52,047 nucleotides of DNA from Ruminococcaceae bacterium UBA7217 (GTDB lineage Bacteria > Bacillota > Clostridia > Oscillospirales > Acutalibacteraceae): positions 11,536 through 63,582 of the forward strand of contig DKTZ01000053.1 in the NCBI GenBank assembly GCA_002490425.1, given 5' to 3'. Position numbers and translations under genes: made by a program. This document shows positions 25,250-33,804 of the stretch, piece by piece. Every line of letters begins with the position of its first letter. Within the stretch, counting starts at the first letter, position 1. The notes beneath the pieces are model-generated. The model ran no database searches. It saw only the letters and a list, made by a program, of their open reading frames with translations, and was not told the origin of the DNA.

Positions 25250-26302
25250 ATGAAAGAAAAACTTGAAGCTATCCGCAAAAAAGCGGAAGCAGAACTTGAC
25301 TCACTTACAAGCCCTGAGCAAATTGAAAGCTTCAGAGTTGCCGTTCTCGGTAAAAAAGGCGAGCTTACGTCCATTCTTAAAATGATGGGCAAGCTTTCCG
25401 CTGAGGAAAGACCTGTTATGGGTCAGCTTGCGAATGACGTCCGCTCATTTATTGAAGAAAAAATTACCGAAAAAGCAAACGAAATCAAAGAAAAAGAGAT
25501 GCAGAGAGAAATCGACAGTATGCCGCTGTTTGACGTTTCGGCGCCGTCTGATTTATCCCGAGGCTCATACCACCCCATTACGCTTGTTCAGCGTGAATGT
25601 GAAAGAATTTTCAAATCAATGGGCTTTACCGTTGAGGATTACAGCGAGGTTGTAACGGACTACGAATGCTTTGAGTCCTTAAACATTCCGAAGCACCACC
25701 CTGCACGTGATATGCAGGACACCTATTATTTAGAAAACGGTCAGCTTTTAAAATCGCAGACCTCCGCCGCACAAAATGCAATTTATAAAAAATATAAAGA
25801 CGCTCTTATAAATGACGGCGTTCCGATTAAGGCAATTTTCCCCGGAAGATGTTTCAGAAACGAGGCTACCGACGCTTGCCACGAAAACACATTCTTCCAA
25901 ATGGAAGGCGTTATGGTTGACAAGGACATTTCCATTTCAAACCTTATTTACTTTATGAAAACAATGCTTTCCGAGGTTTTCCAAAAGGATATTAAGGTTC
26001 GTCTTCGCCCCGGATTTTTCCCGTTTGTTGAACCGGGCTTTGAGCTTGACATAAGCTGTCTTATCTGCGGCGGCGAGGGCTGTCCCTCCTGCAAGCACTC
26101 AGGCTGGCTTGAGCTTTGCCCCTGCGGTATGATTCACCCCGAAGTTCTTAAGGCGGGCGGAATTGACCCGGACGAATACACAGGCTTTGCATTCGGTCTC
26201 GGTCTTACAAGACTTGCAATGATGAAGTACGGCATTAAAGATATTCGTGACTTAAACTCCGGAAGCCTTAAAAGTCTTTCTCAGTTTACCGATGATGAAT
26301 AA
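25250..26302 (+). CDS. pheS: phenylalanyl-tRNA synthetase alpha subunit
   Basis: Catalytic subunit of the alpha2beta2 enzyme that charges tRNA-Phe. The 350-residue protein has the N-terminal helical arm (about 1-85), class II motif 2 with FPGRCFRNEATDACHENTFF and motif 3 with AFGLGLTRLAMMKYGI near the C-terminus. A cluster of six cysteines (CLICGGEGCPSC, then CPCGM; about residues 268-292) resembles a zinc knuckle seen in many PheS proteins. It is under T-box control and is followed after 20 bases by pheT. The start has GAAAGGGT upstream. Confidence 0.96.
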   Translation: MKEKLEAIRKKAEAELDSLTSPEQIESFRVAVLGKKGELTSILKMMGKLSAEERPVMGQLANDVRSFIEEKITEKANEIKEKEMQREIDSMPLFDVSAPSDLSRGSYHPITLVQRECERIFKSMGFTVEDYSEVVTDYECFESLNIPKHHPARDMQDTYYLENGQLLKSQTSAAQNAIYKKYKDALINDGVPIKAIFPGRCFRNEATDACHENTFFQMEGVMVDKDISISNLIYFMKTMLSEVFQKDIKVRLRPGFFPFVEPGFELDISCLICGGEGCPSCKHSGWLELCPCGMIHPEVLKAGGIDPDEYTGFAFGLGLTRLAMMKYGIKDIRDLNSGSLKSLSQFTDDE

Positions 26303-26322
26303 TAAGAGAGGAGAGAAATATT

Positions 26323-28683
26323 ATGTTTTTATCAATGAACTGGATAGCAGATTTTGTAGATTTAACAGGGCTTGACCGTCTTGACCTTATTCACCGCTTC
26401 TCTCTTTCCACGGCAGAGGTTGAAAATGAGATTTTTATGAAAGGCTCTGACCTTTCAGGCGTTGTTGTTGCCGAGATTAAATCTGTTGAACCCCACCCCG
26501 ACTCAAAAAAGCTTCACCTTTTAAAGGTTGATATAGGCGAAGAAAATCTTGTTGATGTTGTTTGCGGCGCTCCCAATGTCAGAGTCGGAATGAAAACCGC
26601 ATTTGCAAAGGTAGGCGCACAATTAGGCGAAATTACAATTACACCCCGTCCCCTTGCAGGCTTTATGTCAAACGGTATGTGCTGTTCCGAAAAGGAAATC
26701 GGTATTTCGGACGACCATTCGGGCATTATGGACATTACGGACGATATTACAAACGGCACTGACATCAAAGATGTTTATGCAATTGACGATATTGTTTTTG
26801 AGGTTGACAATAAATCGCTTACGAACCGCCCTGACCTTTGGGGTCATTACGGAATTGCCCGTGAATTTGCGGCTTTGGCAAACAGACCCTTAAAGCCGCT
26901 CCCGACCGCTGACCTTTCGGCATATAACTCTCTGCCTAAGGTTGATATGAAAATCGAAGACCCGCTTTGCCAGCGTTATTCCTGCTTGCAGGTCGAAAAT
27001 ATCAGCGTTTCCGTAAGCCCTGTTAATATGCGAATCCGTCTTTTCTACTGCGGAATGAGAGCCATTAACTTCCTTGCAGACCTTACAAACTACCTTATGC
27101 TTGAAATGGGTCAGCCTATGCACGCATTCGACTCACGCAAGGTAGAAAAAATCAGAATTAAGCGTTTTGCAGAGCCATTTGTGTTCCAAACTCTTGACGG
27201 TGTAAACAGAAATATTGATGAAAACACGCTTATGATTTGCAACGACAACACTCCCGTTGCCATTGCAGGTATTATGGGCGGTCTTGACTCTGAAATTGTT
27301 GACGATACAACAACTCTCACACTTGAGTCTGCAACCTTTGACGCAGTTTCAATCCGTAAATCAACTGTTCGCCTTGCACACAGAACAGACGCTTCAATGC
27401 GTTACGAAAAGTGCCTTGATCCTGAAATGACCGTTCCTGCAATTGCAAGATTTGTTGAACTTTTGACATCAGTTGACAGCGGTGTAAAGGTTGTTTCCTC
27501 GCTTACGGACGAATATGCTTATCACTATGACAAGGTGACGCTCAATTTTGACAAGGCATTTGTTGACAAATACACAGGCATTGAAATCAGCACCGAAACA
27601 ATCCTTAAAACACTCCTGTCCCTCGGCTTTGAAGCAGAAACAGACGGCGATAATTTCACAGTCGGTGTTCCGTCCTGGAGAGCCACAAAGGACGTTACAA
27701 TCAAAGCTGACATCATTGAAGAAATTACAAGAATTTACGGCTATGACAACTTTGACATTCACACAAGCCGTGCTCCCCTTTACCCCGTTCGCCCATACGA
27801 GGAAAAAACAGTTGAAGATAAAATCAAGGATATTCTTGTTAAGCGCTATTCACTTCACGAGCTTCACTCTTACGTTTGGGCATATTATGACGAGTACAAA
27901 GCTCTCGGAATTGAGGTTGCAGAGAACATTAAGCTTATCAACGCAACCAATCCGAACATTGAAACAATCCGCCGTTCAATAGTTCCGACACAGCTTGTTC
28001 AGGTTCGCTCCAATATTGGCTTTGCGCCCGAATTCGGAGTATTTGAAATCGGCAGAACCGTAAACGGACTTAAAGACGACGGACTTTGCGACGAACATAA
28101 AAAGCTTTGCATTACGCTTTACAGCAAGACAGACAGTGTTGAAACGCTCTATTTCCGTCTTCGTGATATGCTCTGTGTTCTCGCATCGGATATTAAGCAT
28201 AAAGATCTTTCATTTAAGGTTGCTGAACCTCAGTACAATTACGAGCACCCGAGAAACCTCAATGAAATTATCTGCGATGGCAAACTCCTCGGCAAAATGG
28301 GCATTGTATTCCCGTCAGTTGCAAAGAAAATCGACAAGAAAGCTGCTATTGTATTTGCCGAAATCGACGTTGCAGATTTTGCAAGCCTCACTGCTGCTTC
28401 CATTGTTTATGACGAGCCGTCAAAATTCCCGGGAATTGATATTGACATTTCGTTTGTTTCCGACATTTTTGCACCTATCGGCGAGGCAATCCGTGATGCA
28501 AAATGCGCTCTCATCAAAAATGTTCAGGTAATTGACACTTATTCCGATGAAACAGGTAAGTCAATAACAACCCGTCTTACATTCTCACATCCCGAAAAGA
28601 CGCTTACCCGTGACGAGGTAATGGAAATTGTAAACGGAATTATTGATAAGCTTCAGAAAAACGGAATTGCACTTAAACAATAA
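26323..28683 (+). CDS. pheT: phenylalanyl-tRNA synthetase beta subunit
   Basis: Non-catalytic and editing subunit of PheRS; 786 residues is the full bacterial length. Domains in order are an EMAP/OB tRNA-binding domain (about 40-150, HPDSKKLHLLKVDIG), the B3/B4 editing domain (about 205-380), B5 (about 400-475), the class II-like core, and the C-terminal FDX-ACB anticodon-binding domain (about 695-785, ending FSHPEKTLTRDEV and following residues). The AGAGGAGAG binding site precedes the ATG. Co-transcribed with pheS. Confidence 0.96.
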   Translation: MFLSMNWIADFVDLTGLDRLDLIHRFSLSTAEVENEIFMKGSDLSGVVVAEIKSVEPHPDSKKLHLLKVDIGEENLVDVVCGAPNVRVGMKTAFAKVGAQLGEITITPRPLAGFMSNGMCCSEKEIGISDDHSGIMDITDDITNGTDIKDVYAIDDIVFEVDNKSLTNRPDLWGHYGIAREFAALANRPLKPLPTADLSAYNSLPKVDMKIEDPLCQRYSCLQVENISVSVSPVNMRIRLFYCGMRAINFLADLTNYLMLEMGQPMHAFDSRKVEKIRIKRFAEPFVFQTLDGVNRNIDENTLMICNDNTPVAIAGIMGGLDSEIVDDTTTLTLESATFDAVSIRKSTVRLAHRTDASMRYEKCLDPEMTVPAIARFVELLTSVDSGVKVVSSLTDEYAYHYDKVTLNFDKAFVDKYTGIEISTETILKTLLSLGFEAETDGDNFTVGVPSWRATKDVTIKADIIEEITRIYGYDNFDIHTSRAPLYPVRPYEEKTVEDKIKDILVKRYSLHELHSYVWAYYDEYKALGIEVAENIKLINATNPNIETIRRSIVPTQLVQVRSNIGFAPEFGVFEIGRTVNGLKDDGLCDEHKKLCITLYSKTDSVETLYFRLRDMLCVLASDIKHKDLSFKVAEPQYNYEHPRNLNEIICDGKLLGKMGIVFPSVAKKIDKKAAIVFAEIDVADFASLTAASIVYDEPSKFPGIDIDISFVSDIFAPIGEAIRDAKCALIKNVQVIDTYSDETGKSITTRLTFSHPEKTLTRDEVMEIVNGIIDKLQKNGIALKQ

Positions 28684-28702
28684 ATATAAATAACTTTTGC
28701 TA

Positions 28703-28731
28703 TTGTATTTTAGCGTTAAACAGTGTATAAT
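28703..28731 (+). promoter_or_regulatory. sigma-A promoter of the ireB unit
   Basis: TTGTAT at 28703-28708, a 17-base spacer and TATAAT at 28726-28731 lie just after pheT and ahead of the AGGAGGTG site at 28751-28758. Confidence 0.75.
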
Positions 28732-28764
28732 AAAGAGTAAGTACTATTTCAGGAGGTGGCGTTA

Positions 28765-29025
28765 ATGCTTGACCCTAACAAAACAATTCAATTCTCCTTA
28801 AAGGATGACCGTGAAGAAGTCACAAGGCAAACTCTTGTTGCTGTTTACGACGCATTGGTTGAAAAGGGCTACAATCCCATTAACCAAATTGTAGGCTACA
28901 TTCTTTCCGAAGACCCGACCTATATTACAACTCACAACAACGCAAGAAGTCTTATCCGCCGCCTTGACAGAGATGAGCTTTTGCAGGATCTTGTTAAGGT
29001 TTACCTGAAATCTGCTAAAAAATAA
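28765..29025 (+). CDS. IreB family regulatory phosphoprotein (UPF0297)
   Basis: IreB-type proteins are small cytosolic targets of the PASTA kinase IreK and influence cephalosporin resistance in Enterococcus. The 86-residue product matches the family closely (TIQFSLKDDREEVTRQTL, KGYNPINQIVGYILSEDPTY and HNNARSLIRRLDRDELL). The start is the ATG at 28765, 6 bases after AGGAGGTG; an in-frame GTG nine bases earlier is inside the binding site. The usual neighbours ruvX and the DUF1292 gene are absent; an unrecognised small gene follows instead. Confidence 0.93.
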   Translation: MLDPNKTIQFSLKDDREEVTRQTLVAVYDALVEKGYNPINQIVGYILSEDPTYITTHNNARSLIRRLDRDELLQDLVKVYLKSAKK

Positions 29026-29043
29026 TAGTATTGAGGTGTTTTT

Positions 29044-29325
29044 ATGGCAGAAAAATTTTTAACTTATAAAGGCCGCCCTCTTGTAAGAAACGGTAACACT
29101 ATTTACTACGGAAATCCGTCTGAAAATTACGTTATTATGATGCAAATTACGGGCACTAAACAGGTTGGCGACCTCGAGGTTGCATCAAAGGTTTCAATTC
29201 AGCTCTTAAATACTGACCCTGACGTCAGTGCAAGAGAACGCATTGTAAAGACAAGCGAAAAGAAAGGTCTTTATGCCGCTATGGACATTGCCGAAATCTG
29301 GCTGTCAAGAGCATTGGCAAACTAA
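29044..29325 (+). CDS. small conserved protein of unknown function following ireB
   Basis: The 93-residue product has no membrane segment or signal. It looks like a compact alpha/beta domain: a KFLTYKGRPLVRNGNTIYYG start with beta-hairpin character, then strands YVIMMQITGT and VSIQLLNTDP, and a C-terminal helix GLYAAMDIAEIWLSRAL. I recognise the look of a protein widespread in Oscillospiraceae but know no function. It is 18 bases after ireB with a GAGGTG site, so it is in the same transcript. Confidence 0.75.
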   Translation: MAEKFLTYKGRPLVRNGNTIYYGNPSENYVIMMQITGTKQVGDLEVASKVSIQLLNTDPDVSARERIVKTSEKKGLYAAMDIAEIWLSRALAN

Positions 29326-29376
29326 AAATCGGCGGCGGTTATTCCGCCGCCTTAAAATTTGTGGGGGTGTATTAAA

Positions 29377-29928
29377 ATGACTTATCATCTTAAGGTTGCG
29401 GGGGTTGAGCGTGATTTAACTCTTTGCCCCGTTACGGACGACCTTTACATTGCAGGGTTTATTGTTTTCGGCGATCCTGAGCTTACGACGGCTTGCGCTA
29501 AGGCGATGCTGGAGGTTGCCCCTGAATATGACTACATAATAACGGCAGAAGCAAAGGGTATTCCCCTTGCACACGAAATGGCAAGGCTGCACGGCAACGA
29601 GAAATATTTTGTTGCAAGAAAAAAGCCGAAAGCTTATATGTCAGGCGTGTTTGAGGTGACGGTAAATTCAATTACAACTAAAGGCGAGCAAAAGCTTTAT
29701 TTGGACACAGCGGACGCCGCACTTATGAAAGGTAAAAAAATACTGCTTGTCGACGACGTTGTTACAACCGGCGAGTCAATAGGCGGACTTGAAAAGTTGG
29801 TAACTGAGGCGGGCGGTATTGTTTGCGGCAGGCTCTGCGTTTTAGCTGAGGACACTGCGGCTGACCGTGACGACCTGATTTACCTTGAAAAGCTCCCCGT
29901 ATTCAATCCCGACGGCACAGAAAAATAA
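29377..29928 (+). CDS. adenine-phosphoribosyltransferase-like enzyme
   Basis: A type I phosphoribosyltransferase of 183 residues. The PRPP-binding motif is LLVDDVVTTGESIGG (about residues 121-135). The sequence around it (ITAEAKGIPLAHEMA, ARKKPKAYM and the preceding core) resembles adenine PRTases and the related xanthine PRT/PurR group, so it probably salvages a purine base. The ATG at 29377 is preceded by GGGGGTG; an in-frame TTG at 29359 has no site. It closes the ireB unit and is followed by a hairpin repeat that can act as terminator. Confidence 0.85.
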   Translation: MTYHLKVAGVERDLTLCPVTDDLYIAGFIVFGDPELTTACAKAMLEVAPEYDYIITAEAKGIPLAHEMARLHGNEKYFVARKKPKAYMSGVFEVTVNSITTKGEQKLYLDTADAALMKGKKILLVDDVVTTGESIGGLEKLVTEAGGIVCGRLCVLAEDTAADRDDLIYLEKLPVFNPDGTEK

Positions 29929-29938
29929 CAATATCAAA

Positions 29939-29975
29939 GTGTAGGGACAGGCTTCCACGCCTGTCCGTTTCTTTT
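29939..29975 (+). repeat. dispersed hairpin repeat, likely serving as terminator
   Basis: GTGTAGGGACAGGC leads into a perfect 8-bp stem (GGACAGGC at 29945-29952, GCCTGTCC at 29959-29966) followed by GTTTCTTTT. Same TTCCACGCCTGTCCGT core as 35473-35496. Confidence 0.75.
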
Positions 29976-30038
29976 ATAAGCTCTCGCCCCGCTATACATT
30001 TTCTCACTAAATCTTAATAATTGTTTAATTCATTTTTA

Positions 30039-30067
30039 TAGACAAAAGGGGCGTTATATGGTATACT
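30039..30067 (+). promoter_or_regulatory. sigma-A promoter of the YjdF-like gene
   Basis: TAGACA at 30039-30044, 17 bases, TATACT at 30062-30067. The binding site AGCAGGAGG precedes the ATG at 30111. Confidence 0.65.
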
Positions 30068-30110
30068 TACGGTAATTGCAGATGTTTCTGTAAAGCAGGA
30101 GGATAATTTT

Positions 30111-30968
30111 ATGAAGGAATATTTTAAAACTATAACTTCCAAGCCGAAAAAATGGGAGCTTGTTTATTGGTGGATACTGCGTGCAACTATGATTTTTGCA
30201 ATGGTAGACGCCGCATTCGGGCTCGGCAGGTACGGTTTCGGACTTGAGCAAAGCTCCAACATCCAACAGGTTTTGCAGACCTTTGCAAACCTTGCAGGTA
30301 TGTTTGCCTGGGAAATTTGTATGCTCTTCTCAAAGAAGAAATGGCCGCATTACATTCCGCCGCATTTTCAGGACGGTTTGATTCTTCTTTTGTGGCTCGC
30401 TTCATTCGGCGGCGCTTACATCAATTTCTATTACAGCATCAATTCCTACGACTACATAATGCACGCGGCTCTCGGCGCTTATGCGGTTATTATGGGTTAT
30501 GAAATTTGCACCGCTATGCAAAAAAGAGATAAAAAGCAGACAAGCGTTCCCGTTATTTTACTTTGCGCTTTAGGATTTTCATTTATTGTAGGCACAGGCT
30601 GGGAGCTGTTTGAATTTACATTCGACCAGGTTGCAGGCGGCGACTCACAGCACTGGTCACAGTCCTTAGCACTTTGGGCGGCGGATACATTTGACAACCC
30701 CGGTCTTGCAAAACCGTGGATTTTCAATCCTGAAAGCTATGCTCCGAGACTTAAGGAAATTACAGACGGCACGGTGCTTTATTCTTCCGCACAGGAGGTT
30801 TACAATGCCCGTTATGCGGTTATTGACACAATGGAGGACATTATTTTCAATACACTCGGTGCAGTTGCCGCTTACATTTTCCTTAAAATCAAGCCCTATT
30901 GGCACAAAGGCAAAAACGACGTAAACGCTATGTTTGCAGAGGAAAAGGAAACAGTTACAAGCAAATAA
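30111..30968 (+). CDS. YjdF-like (DUF2238) integral membrane protein
   Basis: The 285-residue protein has about six membrane segments. It resembles the YjdF/DUF2238 family in its spaced motifs: SYDYIMHAALGAYAVIMGYE (about residue 117), GTGWELFEFTFDQV (about 162) and, after a long loop, DTMEDIIFNTLGAVAAYIFL (about 242). The acidic and histidine residues at membrane boundaries are typical of that group. No function is established. It is a single-gene unit between a promoter and a strong terminator. Confidence 0.75.
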   Translation: MKEYFKTITSKPKKWELVYWWILRATMIFAMVDAAFGLGRYGFGLEQSSNIQQVLQTFANLAGMFAWEICMLFSKKKWPHYIPPHFQDGLILLLWLASFGGAYINFYYSINSYDYIMHAALGAYAVIMGYEICTAMQKRDKKQTSVPVILLCALGFSFIVGTGWELFEFTFDQVAGGDSQHWSQSLALWAADTFDNPGLAKPWIFNPESYAPRLKEITDGTVLYSSAQEVYNARYAVIDTMEDIIFNTLGAVAAYIFLKIKPYWHKGKNDVNAMFAEEKETVTSK

Positions 30969-30989
30969 AACTATATAAGTTCAAAATAA

Positions 30990-31027
30990 TTTCCCCAAAG
31001 CTCAAAACTTTGGGGAAACTTTTTATT
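30990..31027. terminator. terminator between the YjdF-like gene and the convergent ECF gene
   Basis: A perfect 11-bp stem TTTCCCCAAAG (30990-31000) / CTTTGGGGAAA (31008-31018) with a 7-base loop is followed by CTTTTTATT. AT-rich sequence on the left makes it usable from both sides. Confidence 0.9.
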
Positions 31028-32660
31028 GATTAAACAGTACCGTTGATAACGACTTTTTTTGTTCTGCTGTGGGTAAAGTTAATTTGCCGCTGTTCACAAG
31101 TTCTTTTAAGCAATGCAGTATAAACCACGCATCACTTGAAAAAATGTTTTGTAAACCGTACATTCGCATTTTGTGCAGATGCTTCGGAGTATTTTCAAGC
31201 ACAGCTTTGATATACGGCACTTTAAGCTTTTCAAATTCATCTCTGTGTTTTTCTTTAATTTTATTACCCATAGTTATCAGCTTTTTTCTTGTTTCTTCAT
31301 TGCTGATATAAACAATTTTTAATTCGGTTTTAAATAATTCATTTATCTTACCACTAACTGATATATATCCTTTTTCGGCAAGATAAGCATAATCATCTTC
31401 ACTCATAATAACATCATTAAGATAATTATTCAGCAGTGTTAAATCACGGACAACGGTAAGCTGATAATTTTCCGAAATACGCTTTTCAGACCATTCCGAA
31501 TCAACAGTCCAAAGAGTAATTTTATCGGTAAGTCCGTTCCAAAACGGACCTTTAAAATTTTTCATTTCCTCATTATACATCGGTGGATTTACGCTAGGCT
31601 GTGAAACAGAGGCATAGCAAATATTTTTGCCGCCGTCAGGACGTATAGTATAAACATCGGAAAATTCAATTGTTTTATTCGTTGTACCGTCATTGCTTAA
31701 AGCCGCAATAAAAGGAATAAGCGACCACATAATAAAATTTTTATCCTCTCCGCCGTTATAAATGCCGCCGAGAATACCGTCAAAGTCCGATTTCACAAGC
31801 TCATCATACAATTCATTAGCGAAAATCTTTGCCGCTCTGCTGTACATTTTGTCGTGCAGACGGTTAATTTCTTCTGTCGGCTCGGAAATCAGAATATTAC
31901 AAAGATATTTATTCTTTTGCTTGATCAAAAATCCGTACTTCTCAAGATATTCCGCTTCACTTTCAACATAAACAGGAGAAACGCCTAAATCATCGGCAAT
32001 TTCATTTATTGTTTTTGATTCATTCCTGACGGTATACACAATATTCTGCGAAATTGCAGAACGGAAGAAATTTGATATATCGCCTTTTGTTCCGATTTTT
32101 CCGCTGAAGCTGCACATATCAAATTTTATAGGATTAAATGTAAGTTCGCTGTGTTCTCTCATAATTTCCATACCTCTTTTAATTTCTTTCTTTGCCTCAA
32201 AAAGATGCCACTTAACCGTGCCGACAGAAATGTTTAATTCTTCCGCTATTTCGTTTTGCTTTTTGTTTTCATAGTAATACATAATTACTATACGGCGTTG
32301 TAATTTTGAAAGGTATGCAATCTCAGAGTGCAGTTTTTCTATTTCTTCACTTTTAATCATTGACGATTCAGAATTAAAGGTATCGTCAAAAAGAAAATCT
32401 GCTGCATCGTCAATGGGCAATCTCCAAAAGCTGTAATTATTGTCACGGTAATAATTGCTCAGGCAGTTGTGCGCCACAGTCCAAATAAATTTTGACTCAT
32501 TCTCAATGTCATCACGGTTTATCAAAGCAAGAAAAATTCTTGTCATAATATCCTGCGACAAATCCTCTGCATCCTCTAAGCTTTTACAGCGCTTCAAAGC
32601 AAAACCGAAAATTGGCTTTACATATTCTGCTGTTATTCTTTCTGCATCTTTTCTGTCCAT
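31023..32660 (-). CDS. ECF-type RNA polymerase sigma factor with a long C-terminal extension
   Basis: The first 165 residues are a standard ECF sigma factor: region 2 with VKPIFGFALKRCKSLEDAEDL and TVAHNCLSNYYRDN, and region 4 with SKLQRRIVIMYYYENKKQNE plus the helix-turn-helix IAEELNISVGTVKWHLFEAK. About 380 further residues follow, far beyond the usual ECF length of about 180. They begin with CSFSGKIGTKGDISNFF and include a second winged-helix-like segment (KTINEIADDLGVSPVYVE, about residue 228). The rest is unrecognised. The start is the ATG at 32660, 5-6 bases after AAGGAGG; the frame is open 27 bases further. No anti-sigma gene is adjacent, so the extension may itself sense a signal or restrain activity. 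An ECF-type promoter lies upstream. Confidence 0.85.
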   Translation of the reverse strand: MDRKDAERITAEYVKPIFGFALKRCKSLEDAEDLSQDIMTRIFLALINRDDIENESKFIWTVAHNCLSNYYRDNNYSFWRLPIDDAADFLFDDTFNSESSMIKSEEIEKLHSEIAYLSKLQRRIVIMYYYENKKQNEIAEELNISVGTVKWHLFEAKKEIKRGMEIMREHSELTFNPIKFDMCSFSGKIGTKGDISNFFRSAISQNIVYTVRNESKTINEIADDLGVSPVYVESEAEYLEKYGFLIKQKNKYLCNILISEPTEEINRLHDKMYSRAAKIFANELYDELVKSDFDGILGGIYNGGEDKNFIMWSLIPFIAALSNDGTTNKTIEFSDVYTIRPDGGKNICYASVSQPSVNPPMYNEEMKNFKGPFWNGLTDKITLWTVDSEWSEKRISENYQLTVVRDLTLLNNYLNDVIMSEDDYAYLAEKGYISVSGKINELFKTELKIVYISNEETRKKLITMGNKIKEKHRDEFEKLKVPYIKAVLENTPKHLHKMRMYGLQNIFSSDAWFILHCLKELVNSGKLTLPTAEQKKSLSTVLFNQ

Positions 32661-32692
32661 TTTGTCCTCCTTGAAAGCTGCTTTCACTTATA

Positions 32693-32718
32693 TAGACACT
32701 TGGGATTAAAAAAGGTTG
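32693..32718 (-). promoter_or_regulatory. ECF-type promoter of the sigma factor gene (probable autoregulation)
   Basis: On the minus strand CCAACC followed by TTTTTT (CAACC at 32718-32714) is separated by 16 bases from GTCTA (32697-32693). This AAC at -35 and GTCTA at -10 pattern is typical of ECF promoters, not of sigma-A. Confidence 0.65.
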
Positions 32719-32744
32719 GCACATTTTTGGGTATTCAGTCAATA

Positions 32745-33608
32745 TTATATAATTTTCTCCCAATCTTTTGGCGTAGGTGCTTCGATTTCAATTGTTTCCT
32801 TTGTTACAGGATGAGTAAAACGGCAATATTTGCAAATTAGCGCTTGATGACTTATTAAATTGCTGGGAGTTCCGTACATTGTGTCGCCTGTAAGCGGCAT
32901 TCCGATATGTGCAAAGTGAACTCTTATCTGGTGCGTTCTGCCCGTTTGCAAATGTATTCTCAAATGAGTTCTGCCGTTTACATTTTTAAGCGCACGCCAT
33001 TCCGTCACGGCTCTTTCTCCCCGTTCATCAACGGTTCTGACCGTAACTATGGGGTCGGGGCGGTAAATCGGAGCGTCAATCATCCCCTCGCCTGTTAAAA
33101 CGCCTTCGCAGACTGCCTCATATTCCTTATAAATCTTACCTGAAACTGCTGCGGCGGCAAAACGGTTTAATGCACAAATAACAATCCCCGATGTGCCTTT
33201 ATCTAATCTTCCCACAGAGCGAAAAACAGACCTTTTTCCGTTTTTTTCAAGGTGATATGCAACGGCGTTGGCAAGCGTGTCGCCCTGATGATTGTGCGAT
33301 GGGTGATTGGCAAGCCCTGCAGGTTTATTGACTATTAAAAAATCCTCGTCCTCAAAAAGAATTTCAAGCGGAAACGGGAGCGGCTCAAACATTTCACCCA
33401 CGTCGTCGGGAAAAGTTATGGTAAACACGTCCCCCGTGTGTAAAGGGTCAATAGTTCTTACTCTTTCGCCGTTAAGCATAAGCCCGTTTTCCGAAAATTT
33501 TACATCTTTAATTACACGTGCGGACACACCGAGCTGTTTTCTTAAAAAATGCTCGACCTTTTTCCCGTCAAAATCATCTTTAATTTTATATTCAAGGATT
33601 CTGCCCAT
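32745..33608 (-). CDS. RluA family pseudouridine synthase
   Basis: Converts uridine to pseudouridine in rRNA or tRNA. The N-terminal S4-like RNA-binding segment (about 10-70; VEHFLRKQLGVSARVIKDVK) is followed by the catalytic domain. The catalytic aspartate is in VGRLDKGTSGIV (about residue 133), and other family motifs are LIVNKPAGLANHPS and RIHLQTGRTHQIRVHFAHIG. The 287-residue length is normal. The start is the ATG at 33608 with GAGGAAG upstream; the in-frame TTG at 33641 precedes that site. The exact target position cannot be read from sequence. Confidence 0.92.
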   Translation of the reverse strand: MGRILEYKIKDDFDGKKVEHFLRKQLGVSARVIKDVKFSENGLMLNGERVRTIDPLHTGDVFTITFPDDVGEMFEPLPFPLEILFEDEDFLIVNKPAGLANHPSHNHQGDTLANAVAYHLEKNGKRSVFRSVGRLDKGTSGIVICALNRFAAAAVSGKIYKEYEAVCEGVLTGEGMIDAPIYRPDPIVTVRTVDERGERAVTEWRALKNVNGRTHLRIHLQTGRTHQIRVHFAHIGMPLTGDTMYGTPSNLISHQALICKYCRFTHPVTKETIEIEAPTPKDWEKII

Positions 33609-33660
33609 TTTACCGTTCTTCCTCTGCGTTATTTTCTGCAAATTCCATAAAAATATCTTA

Positions 33661-33688
33661 TTGAATTATAACACAAAAAGAGTATAAT
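33661..33688 (+). promoter_or_regulatory. sigma-A promoter of the PII-like / antiporter operon
   Basis: TTGAAT at 33661-33666 and TATAAT at 33683-33688 are 16 bases apart. Transcription would start near 33695, giving a leader of about 110 bases before the PII-like gene. Confidence 0.7.
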
Positions 33689-33735
33689 ATAAAGTAATTT
33701 TAGAGAGCGTTAGCCTAAAAAATACGAAGAAAGGA

Positions 33736-33797
33736 ACGATACCGTGCACAAGAATATATTTTTTAATATTATTTTGTGCGAATGCTGTATCGTATGA
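33736..33797 (+). promoter_or_regulatory. structured leader with a possible 17-codon leader peptide
   Basis: Three nested stems form one long imperfect hairpin: ACGATAC (33736-33742) with GTATCGT (33787-33793), GCACAA (33746-33751) with TTGTGC (33774-33779), and AATAT (33753-33757) with ATATT (33766-33770). The same bases encode a short frame from GTG 33744 to TGA 33797, preceded by AAAGGA at 8-10 bases, ending LCECCIV. The main gene's ATG at 33805 has no Shine-Dalgarno of its own, so its translation may depend on this element. Regulation is inferred. Confidence 0.5.
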
Positions 33798-33804
33798 CGA
33801 TTTT

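Noticed and set aside
27548..27982. A 144-codon frame inside pheT in another frame
   Set aside because: pheT is intact and conserved across this stretch and the alternative product is low-complexity and Thr/Ser-rich.
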